Source: Cladocopium goreaui (Eukaryota > Sar > Dinophyceae > Suessiales > Symbiodiniaceae). Taken from it: DNA of 64,000 nucleotides. Position 1 is the stretch's first letter. The number at the start of each line of letters is the position of its first letter. Where the stretch lies: assembly GCA_947184155.2 (NCBI GenBank), contig CAMXCT020001784.1, positions 62,001 through 126,000 of the forward strand, written 5' to 3'. A program made the translations under genes and the position numbers. Shown here in pieces: positions 10,131-18,508 of this stretch. The notes under the pieces are model-generated. The model ran no database searches and had not been told where the DNA came from. It was given only the letters and a program-made list of their open reading frames with translations.

Positions 10131-10214
10131 TGGGTGGTTGTCGAAACTATTGCATGGCTCGCGTTAGTTTTTTTTTCGTGTCTTGCTGGTTCGCGGTGGT
10201 TTTGTCTTTGTGTT

Positions 10215-11088
10215 GCTTGCAGATGGTCCTTGGCAGGTGTTTGCAGGAGCACTTTCATGGGTGGTTTTGGTCATGGTTTGGGCTGCATTGCGTTGCGATG
10301 ATGTGCAGTCAATTTTATCCCACAGAACCATTCTCACGAACTTTGGCTTGAAGGTGGTCATGGGTGAAACGAAAACGACAGGGCCAGACAAACCATAGAA
10401 GGAGATTGCAGGGTTTGTGTATCGCACCATTTCACTGACTGGAGTTGATTGGCTTGGTATTGGCTACAGGGTCTGGGAATCAGACATGTTTTCATACAGG
10501 CGTGATTACCTGGTGATGGAACCACGGCATGATTGGCAGTCTGTTAGGCGTAAATTTGCAACGCCCTCTGATTTGAGTTCGATGATACGGAAGCTGCTGA
10601 GCACGTTGAGGGTCCCTCTCAGGAGGCTGGCTTGCTGGGAGCTGATGGGATCTTCTTTGCTTCTTCCTGACGGTTTGGAAACATTTTTCTGGACATAGCC
10701 CACGGAACTTTCTGACATCAGTGGCTGCACTCATAGGATTCAGCAAGACATGCGTGCATACTTGGGACGTTGGGCAATTGGCATGACATCATCAGAGGAG
10801 TATGTCAGGACAGCCAGACAGGTTGTTTACAAAATTCAACATGCAGTCAACCGCTCAATTGTTGAGAGTCATGAGGAAGAGTACTTTGAGGACGAAGCCA
10901 TTACAAGCCTCTGTCAGACGGCAGAGAACAGTGGAGCCAATCCAATGAGGATCAAAAAGAGGCACAGTGTCATGATGGCCATCACGGGCCGCACTTGTTT
11001 GGGTATGCAACACCCCACCTTGGAAGTGAGAGATGATGACTGGGTTGATATTGATGATGGTGCAGCGGTTGAGAACGCTGAGCTTGAA
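10215..11088 (+). pseudogene. Decayed tyrosine recombinase, 3' half (YR retroelement 1)
   Basis: The sequence matches the intact recombinase at 61854-63860 in order. Visible pieces are the first-Arg box (ALRCDDVQ), the Lys loop (GETKTTGPDKP), SLTGVDWLGIGYRVWE, and the Tyr box YLGRWAIGMTSSEEYVRTARQVV. An in-frame TAG follows DKP, another stop follows FFWT, and the HxxR box is lost in a frameshifted gap near 10700-10750. It is broken off at 11088, where helicase-element tail sequence begins. The probable continuation is at 26633. Confidence 0.7.
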
Positions 11089-12864
11089 TTTTTTTCCGTC
11101 CAACGCCATGTGGCTTCCGCCAGGTCGTTCAACAGCTATTCAAGCCTGTTGCACATGAGATTAACTATTTAATTCGCACAGGGGCCGATGCTGTAGTGGC
11201 CGCAAAAGTAAACTGGAAGAGGACCGATACATAGTCCAAAGGCTTGTCACGTTCCAGGGTTCAAAAACGGAAAACCAAAACCGGAAAACAAAGAACCAAA
11301 GCAAAACAAAAACACCAAAACAAAACCCAACAACAAACAAAAGCCACACAAAAGAAAAACAGCCACAAGGCCACAAAACCGTGACGTGACAGATTCCAGT
11401 TTATGGGTGAAACAGATCTGTTGAGGCGGGAGGTGATAGCTTGTTATCATCTCAGCGCTTGCATATGACAACTTGTGTGTCATGTTGGCAGGCCCATAAA
11501 ATAAACAACAACAAGACCAAGACGAAATCACCATGGGCCAATTGAAGGGCAACAAGGCTCAATGCGGAAACCAGGGATCCCCCCAGCCAGGATCCCCGAG
11601 ATCACACCGAGCAGCCTTCACGGCATGACATTCAACACCCTGACACTTTGAAGCAAACATCGACAACGCCGGGTCACAACAAAGTGGTGAGAAACTACCG
11701 CAGTGAAACAGGAGAGTGAAACGTGATCTAAGGTGAAAAAGACGGCGCGGTAACAGCACTCAGGTACCCTCAGAGTCCGCTCAGTACTGCTTTTCCAATC
11801 ATCATATTGCAACGAAATTGTGAGTGGCACTACCATGCTAGTGCTCTTGCATTGCATCTTCGTGATATGGGAGATAGTACCCATGTATGGGAGTTGCAGT
11901 GCACTCTGGCGGTGTATACCACTTTCAAAACTGAATCCAATGCGATCGAGTTCGCGAAGGGCGAGCTCGACAGCATTGATGCAGGCTTGCAAGCGTTGCG
12001 CAGCTCGAGCGGTCAACTTGGCAGGTGTTGAAATCAACTGCATTAGATGCGGTCAATGATCATGGTAGCTGGCTCAGTTACATTGGTGTAGGAATACGAG
12101 CGTTTTTCTCTGCCCAGGGACCAGGTCTATCCTCAAAGTGTTCAAAAGAGGTTCTGGACAGGCAACTTGTGTCAGCTGTGTTAAGGTCCTCAGTCCGGTA
12201 ATGTTGTACGCTCGTATGCATGAGCTGTAGCTGTCGACTTATCACTTCACGTTCTGTGACATTGGCACGGGCTTCGACTCGAATGCGCAGACTTCTTATG
12301 CAACAGCAGGCTGTGCGAATGTCTCTGCAGTCTTGCTCGTTGATAACACCTGCAAGGAGTTCAGTTTGCTGCAATAAGGCGTGGGTGTCTTCCAAAGTTC
12401 TGAGAGTATTCGTCAGTCTGTGCACATAGTCCTGCAAAAGGAGGAGATCCTGTGCCTCATTTTGAGTCTGGGGTTCTTGAGGCAGGTATACGACTTCACT
12501 TGGTTGCACGGAACTCATATGGTCAGGTGGCATTCAAGCAATGCAGGTACTGGATTGCACTGAGCAAAACAGCAACGGGCGCCATGGCTTGATGTACTTT
12601 GACATCGCACTAACCTACCATGCAACAATTAATGTAGCACAACATGAACAAATACAAATTAAAAACCCAGAACAGGATTATGATACCCGCCCCCAACCGC
12701 CTCCCTTCCCAGATTGGCTCCGACATGCTGACAGCAAAAGTAATTGCAGCGGGTGGCAATCAACCATGAGTACCCCATGGTGACAACACCGCTCAACCTG
12801 AGGCAAGTTACACGCTAAATGCATGGATGATAAACTTGGGGACTCTGCGTCACTTGATGTGGCT
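11089..12864 (-). mobile_element. 3' tail of a helicase element, copy L
   Basis: Read on the minus strand this follows directly after the stop of the helicase polyprotein fragment at 12865. Most of it is also present after the second copy at 50784-52596. The distal end is ...CGTTGGACGGAAAAAAA, an A-run directly abutting the interrupted recombinase. The tail contains an intact 151-codon frame (12078-12533) and otherwise non-coding sequence. Confidence 0.65.
12078..12533 (-). CDS. Small helical protein in the helicase-element tail
   Basis: 151 codons, ATG start (MPPDHMSSVQPSE). It is mostly charged and helical: QNEAQDLLLLQDYVHRLTNTL and NEQDCRDIRTACCCIRSLRI could form a short coiled coil. It lies about 330 bp downstream of the giant polyprotein stop in the same orientation. 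The copy at 51114-52577 is split by an inversion but keeps the same residues, which supports real coding. No family recognised. Confidence 0.5.
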   Translation of the reverse strand: MPPDHMSSVQPSEVVYLPQEPQTQNEAQDLLLLQDYVHRLTNTLRTLEDTHALLQQTELLAGVINEQDCRDIRTACCCIRSLRIRVEARANVTEREVISRQLQLMHTSVQHYRTEDLNTADTSCLSRTSFEHFEDRPGPWAEKNARIPTPM

Positions 12865-13588
12865 TCACTGGAACTGCTCGTGTGAGGCAGCGCGAGGCTC
12901 TCCACTGCTACTAGCACCACTGGCTGCAGCAGCAGCGGGGGGTGGATCACTGCTTGCCGCTGGTTTCATCATTTGGGCGATAAGCGGGTGGGTTTGTTTA
13001 TCACGTAGAATCCGCGTCATTTCGCGAGTGAATGCCGCAGGGTCATCCACTAGTGCTTTCGCTTCCGCCAGTGGCCTATCAAGGACAATGGCAATGAGCA
13101 TTTCACCCCCATCTTTGTGGATTATAGTTGGTCGGCCTGCTTGGATCTCGGCGAGGATTGCCACTGCCTTGTTTTCACACAAAGTGCGTTCCCATTCTTC
13201 CAGAGCTCTTTGCGCCAGGGTGTCCGTCTGCGGTGGGGCTTTTGGGGCAGCCGGCGTCCCTAGTGTTCGTATGAAAGGGCTATCAGGGGGAACGGGGGAT
13301 GGGAGATGCTGAATGGCCGCTACTGCACGTTGCACGTCATTTGTTTGTACATCATATGACGTGGTCGTTTTTTGCTTATGGCAGGTTCGGAGTCGGCCCA
13401 TAGTTGCTCCACTGTGTATCCTGGTCTCGGTTCCATATACTTTCGGTTCCATACTGCATGATGGGACCATTGGGGCGCGTCACGGTTGATTTCTACTGAA
13501 TCCCTTTTCATGTCATATTCTTTGAGCATATCATCTAATTCTTGTAGCTAGCAGCTCTGTGAATACAGCATTGTCTGACAGCGCCATC
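12865..13588 (-). pseudogene. C-terminal fragment of giant helicase polyprotein, copy L
   Basis: It encodes the same C-terminus as 50060-50783 (LEEWERTLCENKAVAILAEI..., LDRPLAEAKALVDDPAAF, ending in HEQFQ and a stop). One A is missing in a homopolymer near 13370, compared with seven A in the other copy, giving a frameshift that splits it into two frames. The copia element interrupts it at 13588; the upstream part resumes at 23959. Confidence 0.8.
13584..13588. repeat. Target-site duplication CCATC (left)
   Basis: CCATC occurs immediately outside the left LTR and again at 23954-23958 outside the right LTR. The flanks then join as ...GACAGCGCCATCGATGTG..., which matches the uninterrupted helicase element at 50050-50075 in reverse complement. 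Five bp is usual for Ty1/copia. Confidence 0.9.
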
Positions 13589-14427
13589 TGCAGAAGGTAC
13601 CGCAACCTTCGAAACCCTTGGGTCAGCGTCCAGGACGTCGTCCTTAACTCACTAGAACCGTCCACGCTACCAAGTCAACCACTCCCAGAGCTCAGCCACT
13701 TTTACCAAACACACAAGCACAAGGAGAAATGTCTTGCTCATGTCGCTATGGTTCTTGTTGGTGTGTCACGCCTTGACACAAAATGATGCGGAGTCGCCAG
13801 TCAGCATCTTTCTGCTAACTCTCACAAAAGCGATCAAAAACACATGTCCTCACAAAAAGTCTTTACATCAAGACATGGTTTGTTTGTTTAAATAAGTTTG
13901 AGTGTTTGAAAAACGTTGAAACATTTCAAGCACCAAAACATGATTCATGATGTCTCCCTCAGATCTATTAGCAACTCCAGTTCTGAATGCCTTTCAGAAC
14001 GTTGCTCTCGCTATCATCATTGAGAGACAAAACAAACTAAACTTCTCCGATCAATGTCAAACAAAGTTCCTTCTTCCGAAGTCAAAAATGAATTCTACGA
14101 TCTTCTCACGATTCCTTCGAGCACTTCTGCGATGATTCTGTCGACAAAACTAAAGCAAAGTATATGGAAAATGGTTTGATTTTCCATGTCACTATACAAA
14201 TTCAAATCCTCACAATGTTCTCCGTGCAATCAAAGTACTCAAAGAAGACGAAAAGTATATCGTTGTTGGGTTTCGTCATCTCCAATAAAACGTGCAAAAC
14301 ATGAAACGTGCAAATACGATGTCAACCATCACGGTTGAGCTCATCATCAAGATGAAAACCAAATTCACTTCTTTCAATGCAGAAAATACCAATGGATTCA
14401 TCTCACCACAGATGTCAAATTTTCACA
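13589..14427 (-). repeat. Copia 3' LTR
   Basis: 839 bp, TGCAGAAGG...TTTTCACA as read on the plus strand. It has the same length as the right LTR and looks identical to it. A 62-codon open frame inside it appears twice only because the LTR does. Confidence 0.95.
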
Positions 14428-14436
14428 CCCCCTTTT
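14428..14436 (-). other. Copia polypurine tract
   Basis: The minus strand reads CAAAAGGGG directly before the TG of the 3' LTR, the expected position for priming plus-strand DNA synthesis. Confidence 0.85.
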
Positions 14437-14603
14437 GAGATGAACTCCATTCCATAGGCATACGCTGTAACCCATCCAGACTTTAGCACATATCGCTCAA
14501 ACTCGACAGGTCAATACATATAGTACGAATTGTCCCGTTGTCCACCATCCAATGAACAACCAGCTCATAGTCTTTTCTCGTCTTTGCACCAATGAAGATA
14601 TTC

Positions 14604-15185
14604 TCAATCACCCAACTGCCTCTGCACTGAAGTTCCAGTGAAGCAACCCTTTGGCTTTCCAACCTTTCCAGAGTCCTCCACAACCTTGCATGCGCAGAGA
14701 AAAGAATACCAATCCTTTGCAATTGGACTTGTATTCTTGTTTCCCAGGTGATTCATACTCCATTTGCAATATCCTGCCATCTCATCATCGACATATACCT
14801 CACGGTATGTCTTGCCTTCATTGGCAAACTTTCCAAACGCAAACTTCGTTCTGCTCCAATCTCGAAAACTCATGCCTTCAGGCACCAAATCAGCAGTAAG
14901 CTGATCAAGGACCTTGTCGGCAATCCCAGGAAAGATTGGGATAGGCATGACAGGCAACTGTGTATTCAAAGGTTCAGCTGCCGAAGAAATCACATCGAAT
15001 TCATCATCATCCAGAGCCTCACGAAGTCGCTTGCTTCCGTCTGTCATTGCTCCTTGACTCTCCAAAGGAGTCAAAACACTGGATCCGGCTGCATAGCCTG
15101 ACCCTAGATCTCCACTATTCCACTTCTTCTGAAGAAGAGCAAGCAAAGCTTTCTCATCCTCATCTGTCCATCCAGACTTGGCCAT
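14604..15185 (-). CDS. Copia accessory protein, 193 aa
   Basis: An intact frame with ATG (MAKSGWTDEDEKALLALLQ) between the methyltransferase-like frame and the PPT. The N-terminal 20 residues resemble a Myb/SANT-type helix start (GWTDEDEKALLALL). Residues about 115-150 (FGKFANEGKTYREVYVDD, then GYCKW) resemble the small FGK-GKTY-V-YCKW domain found next to exonuclease and topoisomerase domains in other proteins. Its job in the element is unknown. The lack of stops in an element with other frame breaks suggests it is made as a separate protein. Confidence 0.65.
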   Translation of the reverse strand: MAKSGWTDEDEKALLALLQKKWNSGDLGSGYAAGSSVLTPLESQGAMTDGSKRLREALDDDEFDVISSAAEPLNTQLPVMPIPIFPGIADKVLDQLTADLVPEGMSFRDWSRTKFAFGKFANEGKTYREVYVDDEMAGYCKWSMNHLGNKNTSPIAKDWYSFLCACKVVEDSGKVGKPKGCFTGTSVQRQLGD

Positions 15186-15523
15186 GGCTACAAACCAAAC
15201 CGCGTCCGGTAGTGAAAAAGCACTAGACTGTGGCTAAACTCTTAGGAGCAATCAACCTAGAACGTGAAACGAAGTGTCGAACCGCCATCACAAGTGTGAT
15301 AGGATCAGTGGCCTTTCAGATTGTTCTGCACTGCGCACACCGCGTCTTACAGCATCGCGCAACAAAACTCTGCACAAAAATGAAACATCGTGAAAACTCC
15401 TGTTTGTCTTTGGCAACGTTTGTTTGAAAACAACGTGCAAACAGAAATGAAACGGAATGAAACGAAACGCGGATCCAACTTCTGTCTCTCTCTCTGTCAC
15501 AGGGCCCCCTTTTAAACGCAAAC

Positions 15524-15991
15524 TCAACTCTTCTTCGAAGCATGTTTGACCGCAATCAAAATGTATCTTGCCAACTTTCGGTTGTAAAACGCTGTTTCAG
15601 TGTAGTTGATTTGATAAAGTTCTGCATGAGTCTGGCATGTGCATGTAGAAAGTTTAGAGTGAAGATTTAGTGCAAACCAAGCTGAATTGGAAACAAACTT
15701 CAATGTCTTTCCAATCGGAATACCATCCTTGTTCTGGCATCCAGTCTTGCACAACCTCGCCAAAGCCTCATGTCTCATGTCAAAACTCTGCAAAAGATTC
15801 ACTGTCTCAGGTCGGGACCAAATGGTATTTCGTTCTGGAAGCTCAAACGAACATGAGTCTGCATGTTTGAAGTAACCACCAATCGCGTTGATGATCTCAT
15901 CCCATTCCTGGTCCTTTTCAGTGACTGTTTCCGGATTGAAATTGCGAAGCGGACTTCCACTTCCACAAGGAGTCGATGCATGAATGTGCAC
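15524..15991 (-). CDS. C-terminal methyltransferase-like part of copia polyprotein
   Basis: This frame is in exactly the same phase as the RT-RNase H frame and is separated from it only by a TGA at 15992-15994. It opens HIHASTPCGSGSP, which looks like the Pro-Cys motif IV of cytosine-C5 methyltransferases. The preceding frame ends with a motif-I-like stretch (VELCCSEHSNL). The target-recognition part and the later motifs are not recognisable. The methyltransferase reading is inferred; cytosine methyltransferases inside dinoflagellate retrotransposons are known from published work. Confidence 0.5.
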   Translation of the reverse strand: MHIHASTPCGSGSPLRNFNPETVTEKDQEWDEIINAIGGYFKHADSCSFELPERNTIWSRPETVNLLQSFDMRHEALARLCKTGCQNKDGIPIGKTLKFVSNSAWFALNLHSKLSTCTCQTHAELYQINYTETAFYNRKLARYILIAVKHASKKS

Positions 15992-15994
15992 TCA
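15992..15994 (-). other. In-frame UGA between RNase H and methyltransferase-like part
   Basis: CCA CCT TGA GTG CAC: the frame is open on both sides with no other stop from 18508 to 15524. It may be a readthrough site or a single nonsense mutation. Confidence 0.7.
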
Positions 15995-18508
15995 AGGTGG
16001 ACATGAAGAGTTCTTCCACTGTCGAATGCAAACAGTTACACGACTCAACGTTCCAGAACTCTGCACCTTAGCAACTACACCAATGTATGGGACCTTCGAA
16101 ACTTCACAGACCTTTCTCAAGTTCGAATGCTCCGAACAACACAGCTCCACAATCGCAATTGAAGAACCCTGAGTCAACACTTGCTGCAACACACTCAGCT
16201 CACGAAGTTCTGCCAACTCAGCTGTCAAACCATCTGGTACAACAATCCCAAGAGCATATCGATGTTTATAGAAAGCTTTAGCACTCAAGCATTTAGTGAA
16301 AAGATCTGCTGGATTTTCAACACCACTTCTGTGTCTCAATTTCAACAAACCCTCTCTCATTTGCTCTCGTAACCAATGCAATCTTATTTCAATGTGTCGT
16401 GAACGTCGTGGCACATCCATGGATCTCACAAGTTGCAATGCGGAGCTTGAATCGCTCTCCAACCAAATCACAACTTCTTCTGGCTCATCGATCTCATGAA
16501 GTGCAAAAAGAAGACGGTGAACCAGTCTTCCAAACGCAAAGCTTTCTTGACACACTGATTGCAAACCATAAAGTTCTGCCTCACATGAACTCAGACTCAA
16601 AGCTTGCTGTTGTCGGCTCAGAGACCTTACCAAAGACCTCTCAAAGAAAACAGCTCCACCGCTAACACCTTTGCGGTTGTTGAAACGGTACGGCGCATGT
16701 GAAGCGTCGCTGAAAGAGTGAAGATGGACTGATCTCAGTTGAGTATCGTCAACTTGACTCATGATGGTCTCATCTCTGCTCGGTAAACACAAGCATGCAT
16801 GCATGTCAACATACAAGAATCTCAAAACTGCTTTCAATGCTTGTTCAGTTCCGTGCATCGGTTTTGCCTGTTGTGTCCCAAGAACAGACATCCATGTCTT
16901 CAAGTCATGACGCACCTGTGACAACCAAAGCAATTTTCCCAACGCCTTTCTGAAGCGTGAGTATGCTTCATCTGACAAAGGTTTCTGAAAGTTGCTATCC
17001 GTGAGTGTTTTCTCCAGATGTCCCGAAATGTCAGGAACATTCTCAGACCCACGAGTAACACCATAATCCAGAAACGTAGAGTCAAGATAATGTGGATCGA
17101 CACCCAGAGTGATCTCAGAGGAATCTCTTTCTCTTTTGATGACACGACCAATAAAGGTCAGGGATCCTCCCTCTTCTCCGATCTCTCCAGTTGTCTTCAC
17201 AGGCACTACAGACGACAAAGTTGCAACCACATGTTCTTCAGCTTCCTTAGTGGTCGACAACAACAAGATGTCATCAACATACACAACGCACAAACAAAAC
17301 CCAATCTCATGACCATCTTTCACAATCTGTCCACCATACACACATGGTTCCAACGAATCCGACCAAAGGCCTACATGTTCAACCGTAAATGTCAAAAGCT
17401 GCAACCATGCCAGTGAAGCATCACGTAACCCGTTCAATGCCTTTTCAAGCAAATAGTAGGTCGCTTCACCTGATGGAAAGCTAATCGACAACGGCATCTT
17501 CAAGACAACATGTACACCAGTTCCCAATGGACTATGCATGAAGGCATGACTCACGTCCAATGCACGCAAAAGCATCTTCCGTGTCGCTGCCATCGCAAGT
17601 ACCAAATGGACACTCTCGATTGAAGGAGTCGGACTGCTAAATCCTAAGGATCTAGCTGAGGAGCCACGATTGAAGTCCTTCGCAACAATCCTGGTTCGAA
17701 CCCTCTCACTGCTTTTGTAAGCTGCAACCCACCTCGACTGGATCAAACGAAGGTTCGGAACAGCCTTCTTCATGTCGTCCAGTTCTGACTGGGTGATGAT
17801 GCGGCCAGTCTTGCAGTGTTCCAAGTTCCTAACCTCCTCTTGCATACCTTTGAAACCTTGTTCCAAATCAAGCTCTTGCAAACTCTGGTCATCTATGATG
17901 CTGTCCGGTTTCCAAACCAAGACATCCTGACCTCCAAGACGCATCTTCACAAAATCATGCTCATTGCCTCGATTGAAACAAACAGAATCAAGAGAACCAG
18001 AAAACATTTCAGGAGATGTTGCCGGAGCAAAAGACGCCGGACCTTCAAGCGTACCTAAACTCGCAACCAACACAGGCTCACCACTACCAACCCAAAACCA
18101 ATCAAAATCCATGTTTGTTTGAAGCAATTCCTCAGAATCTTCACGGATCTCTCTTTCCAACTGTTCTCGGTCGGTCTCAGCTTTCCTTTTAAACCTTCTA
18201 GTGTACTCAACCTGTGTTTCCGGCTGTCGCCGAGCGGACTCAGGTGTTGGTACCAATTCTTCATCATCGACCTCTTCTACTGGCACCTCAACCTGGGGTA
18301 CGACAACAGGGCTCTCCTGAGAGAGTGTAGGTTCAACACGTCTTTCCTTTCTCCGTTGTTCCTCAAACTCAGCAAAACGCTTCCTACATTCCTTGTTATG
18401 CCTAATACCAGGTGCTTCCATGCCACTCTCACACGCTGGACATCGACGAGTCGGTTCAAAACGTGATACGTCAGGTGAAGTTCTTTCAGAACTCTCAGGA
18501 CTAACCAA
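15992..18508 (-). CDS. Copia reverse transcriptase and RNase H
   Basis: RT of the RVT_2 type: RWVAAYKSSERVRTRIVAKDF, LRALDVSHAFMHSPL and the catalytic YVDD near residue 408. RNase H follows with SFSDASHAPY, SSCEAELYG, LESDSSSALQL and ENPADLFTK. An N-terminal zinc-finger-like CPACESGMEAPGIRHNKECRKR lies near residues 18-40. The final 60 residues carry a motif-I-like VELCCSEHSNL. The frame overlaps the preceding protease-integrase frame by 8 nt in a different phase, so one frameshift separates them. The catalytic residues look intact. Confidence 0.9.
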   Translation of the reverse strand: MVSPESSERTSPDVSRFEPTRRCPACESGMEAPGIRHNKECRKRFAEFEEQRRKERRVEPTLSQESPVVVPQVEVPVEEVDDEELVPTPESARRQPETQVEYTRRFKRKAETDREQLEREIREDSEELLQTNMDFDWFWVGSGEPVLVASLGTLEGPASFAPATSPEMFSGSLDSVCFNRGNEHDFVKMRLGGQDVLVWKPDSIIDDQSLQELDLEQGFKGMQEEVRNLEHCKTGRIITQSELDDMKKAVPNLRLIQSRWVAAYKSSERVRTRIVAKDFNRGSSARSLGFSSPTPSIESVHLVLAMAATRKMLLRALDVSHAFMHSPLGTGVHVVLKMPLSISFPSGEATYYLLEKALNGLRDASLAWLQLLTFTVEHVGLWSDSLEPCVYGGQIVKDGHEIGFCLCVVYVDDILLLSTTKEAEEHVVATLSSVVPVKTTGEIGEEGGSLTFIGRVIKRERDSSEITLGVDPHYLDSTFLDYGVTRGSENVPDISGHLEKTLTDSNFQKPLSDEAYSRFRKALGKLLWLSQVRHDLKTWMSVLGTQQAKPMHGTEQALKAVLRFLYVDMHACLCLPSRDETIMSQVDDTQLRSVHLHSFSDASHAPYRFNNRKGVSGGAVFFERSLVRSLSRQQQALSLSSCEAELYGLQSVCQESFAFGRLVHRLLFALHEIDEPEEVVIWLESDSSSALQLVRSMDVPRRSRHIEIRLHWLREQMREGLLKLRHRSGVENPADLFTKCLSAKAFYKHRYALGIVVPDGLTAELAELRELSVLQQVLTQGSSIAIVELCCSEHSNLRKVCEVSKVPYIGVVAKVQSSGTLSRVTVCIRQWKNSSCPP

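Noticed and set aside
13947-14135. 62-codon frame present twice (also 23473-23661)
   Set aside because: Duplicated only because it lies in both LTRs; short and without motif.
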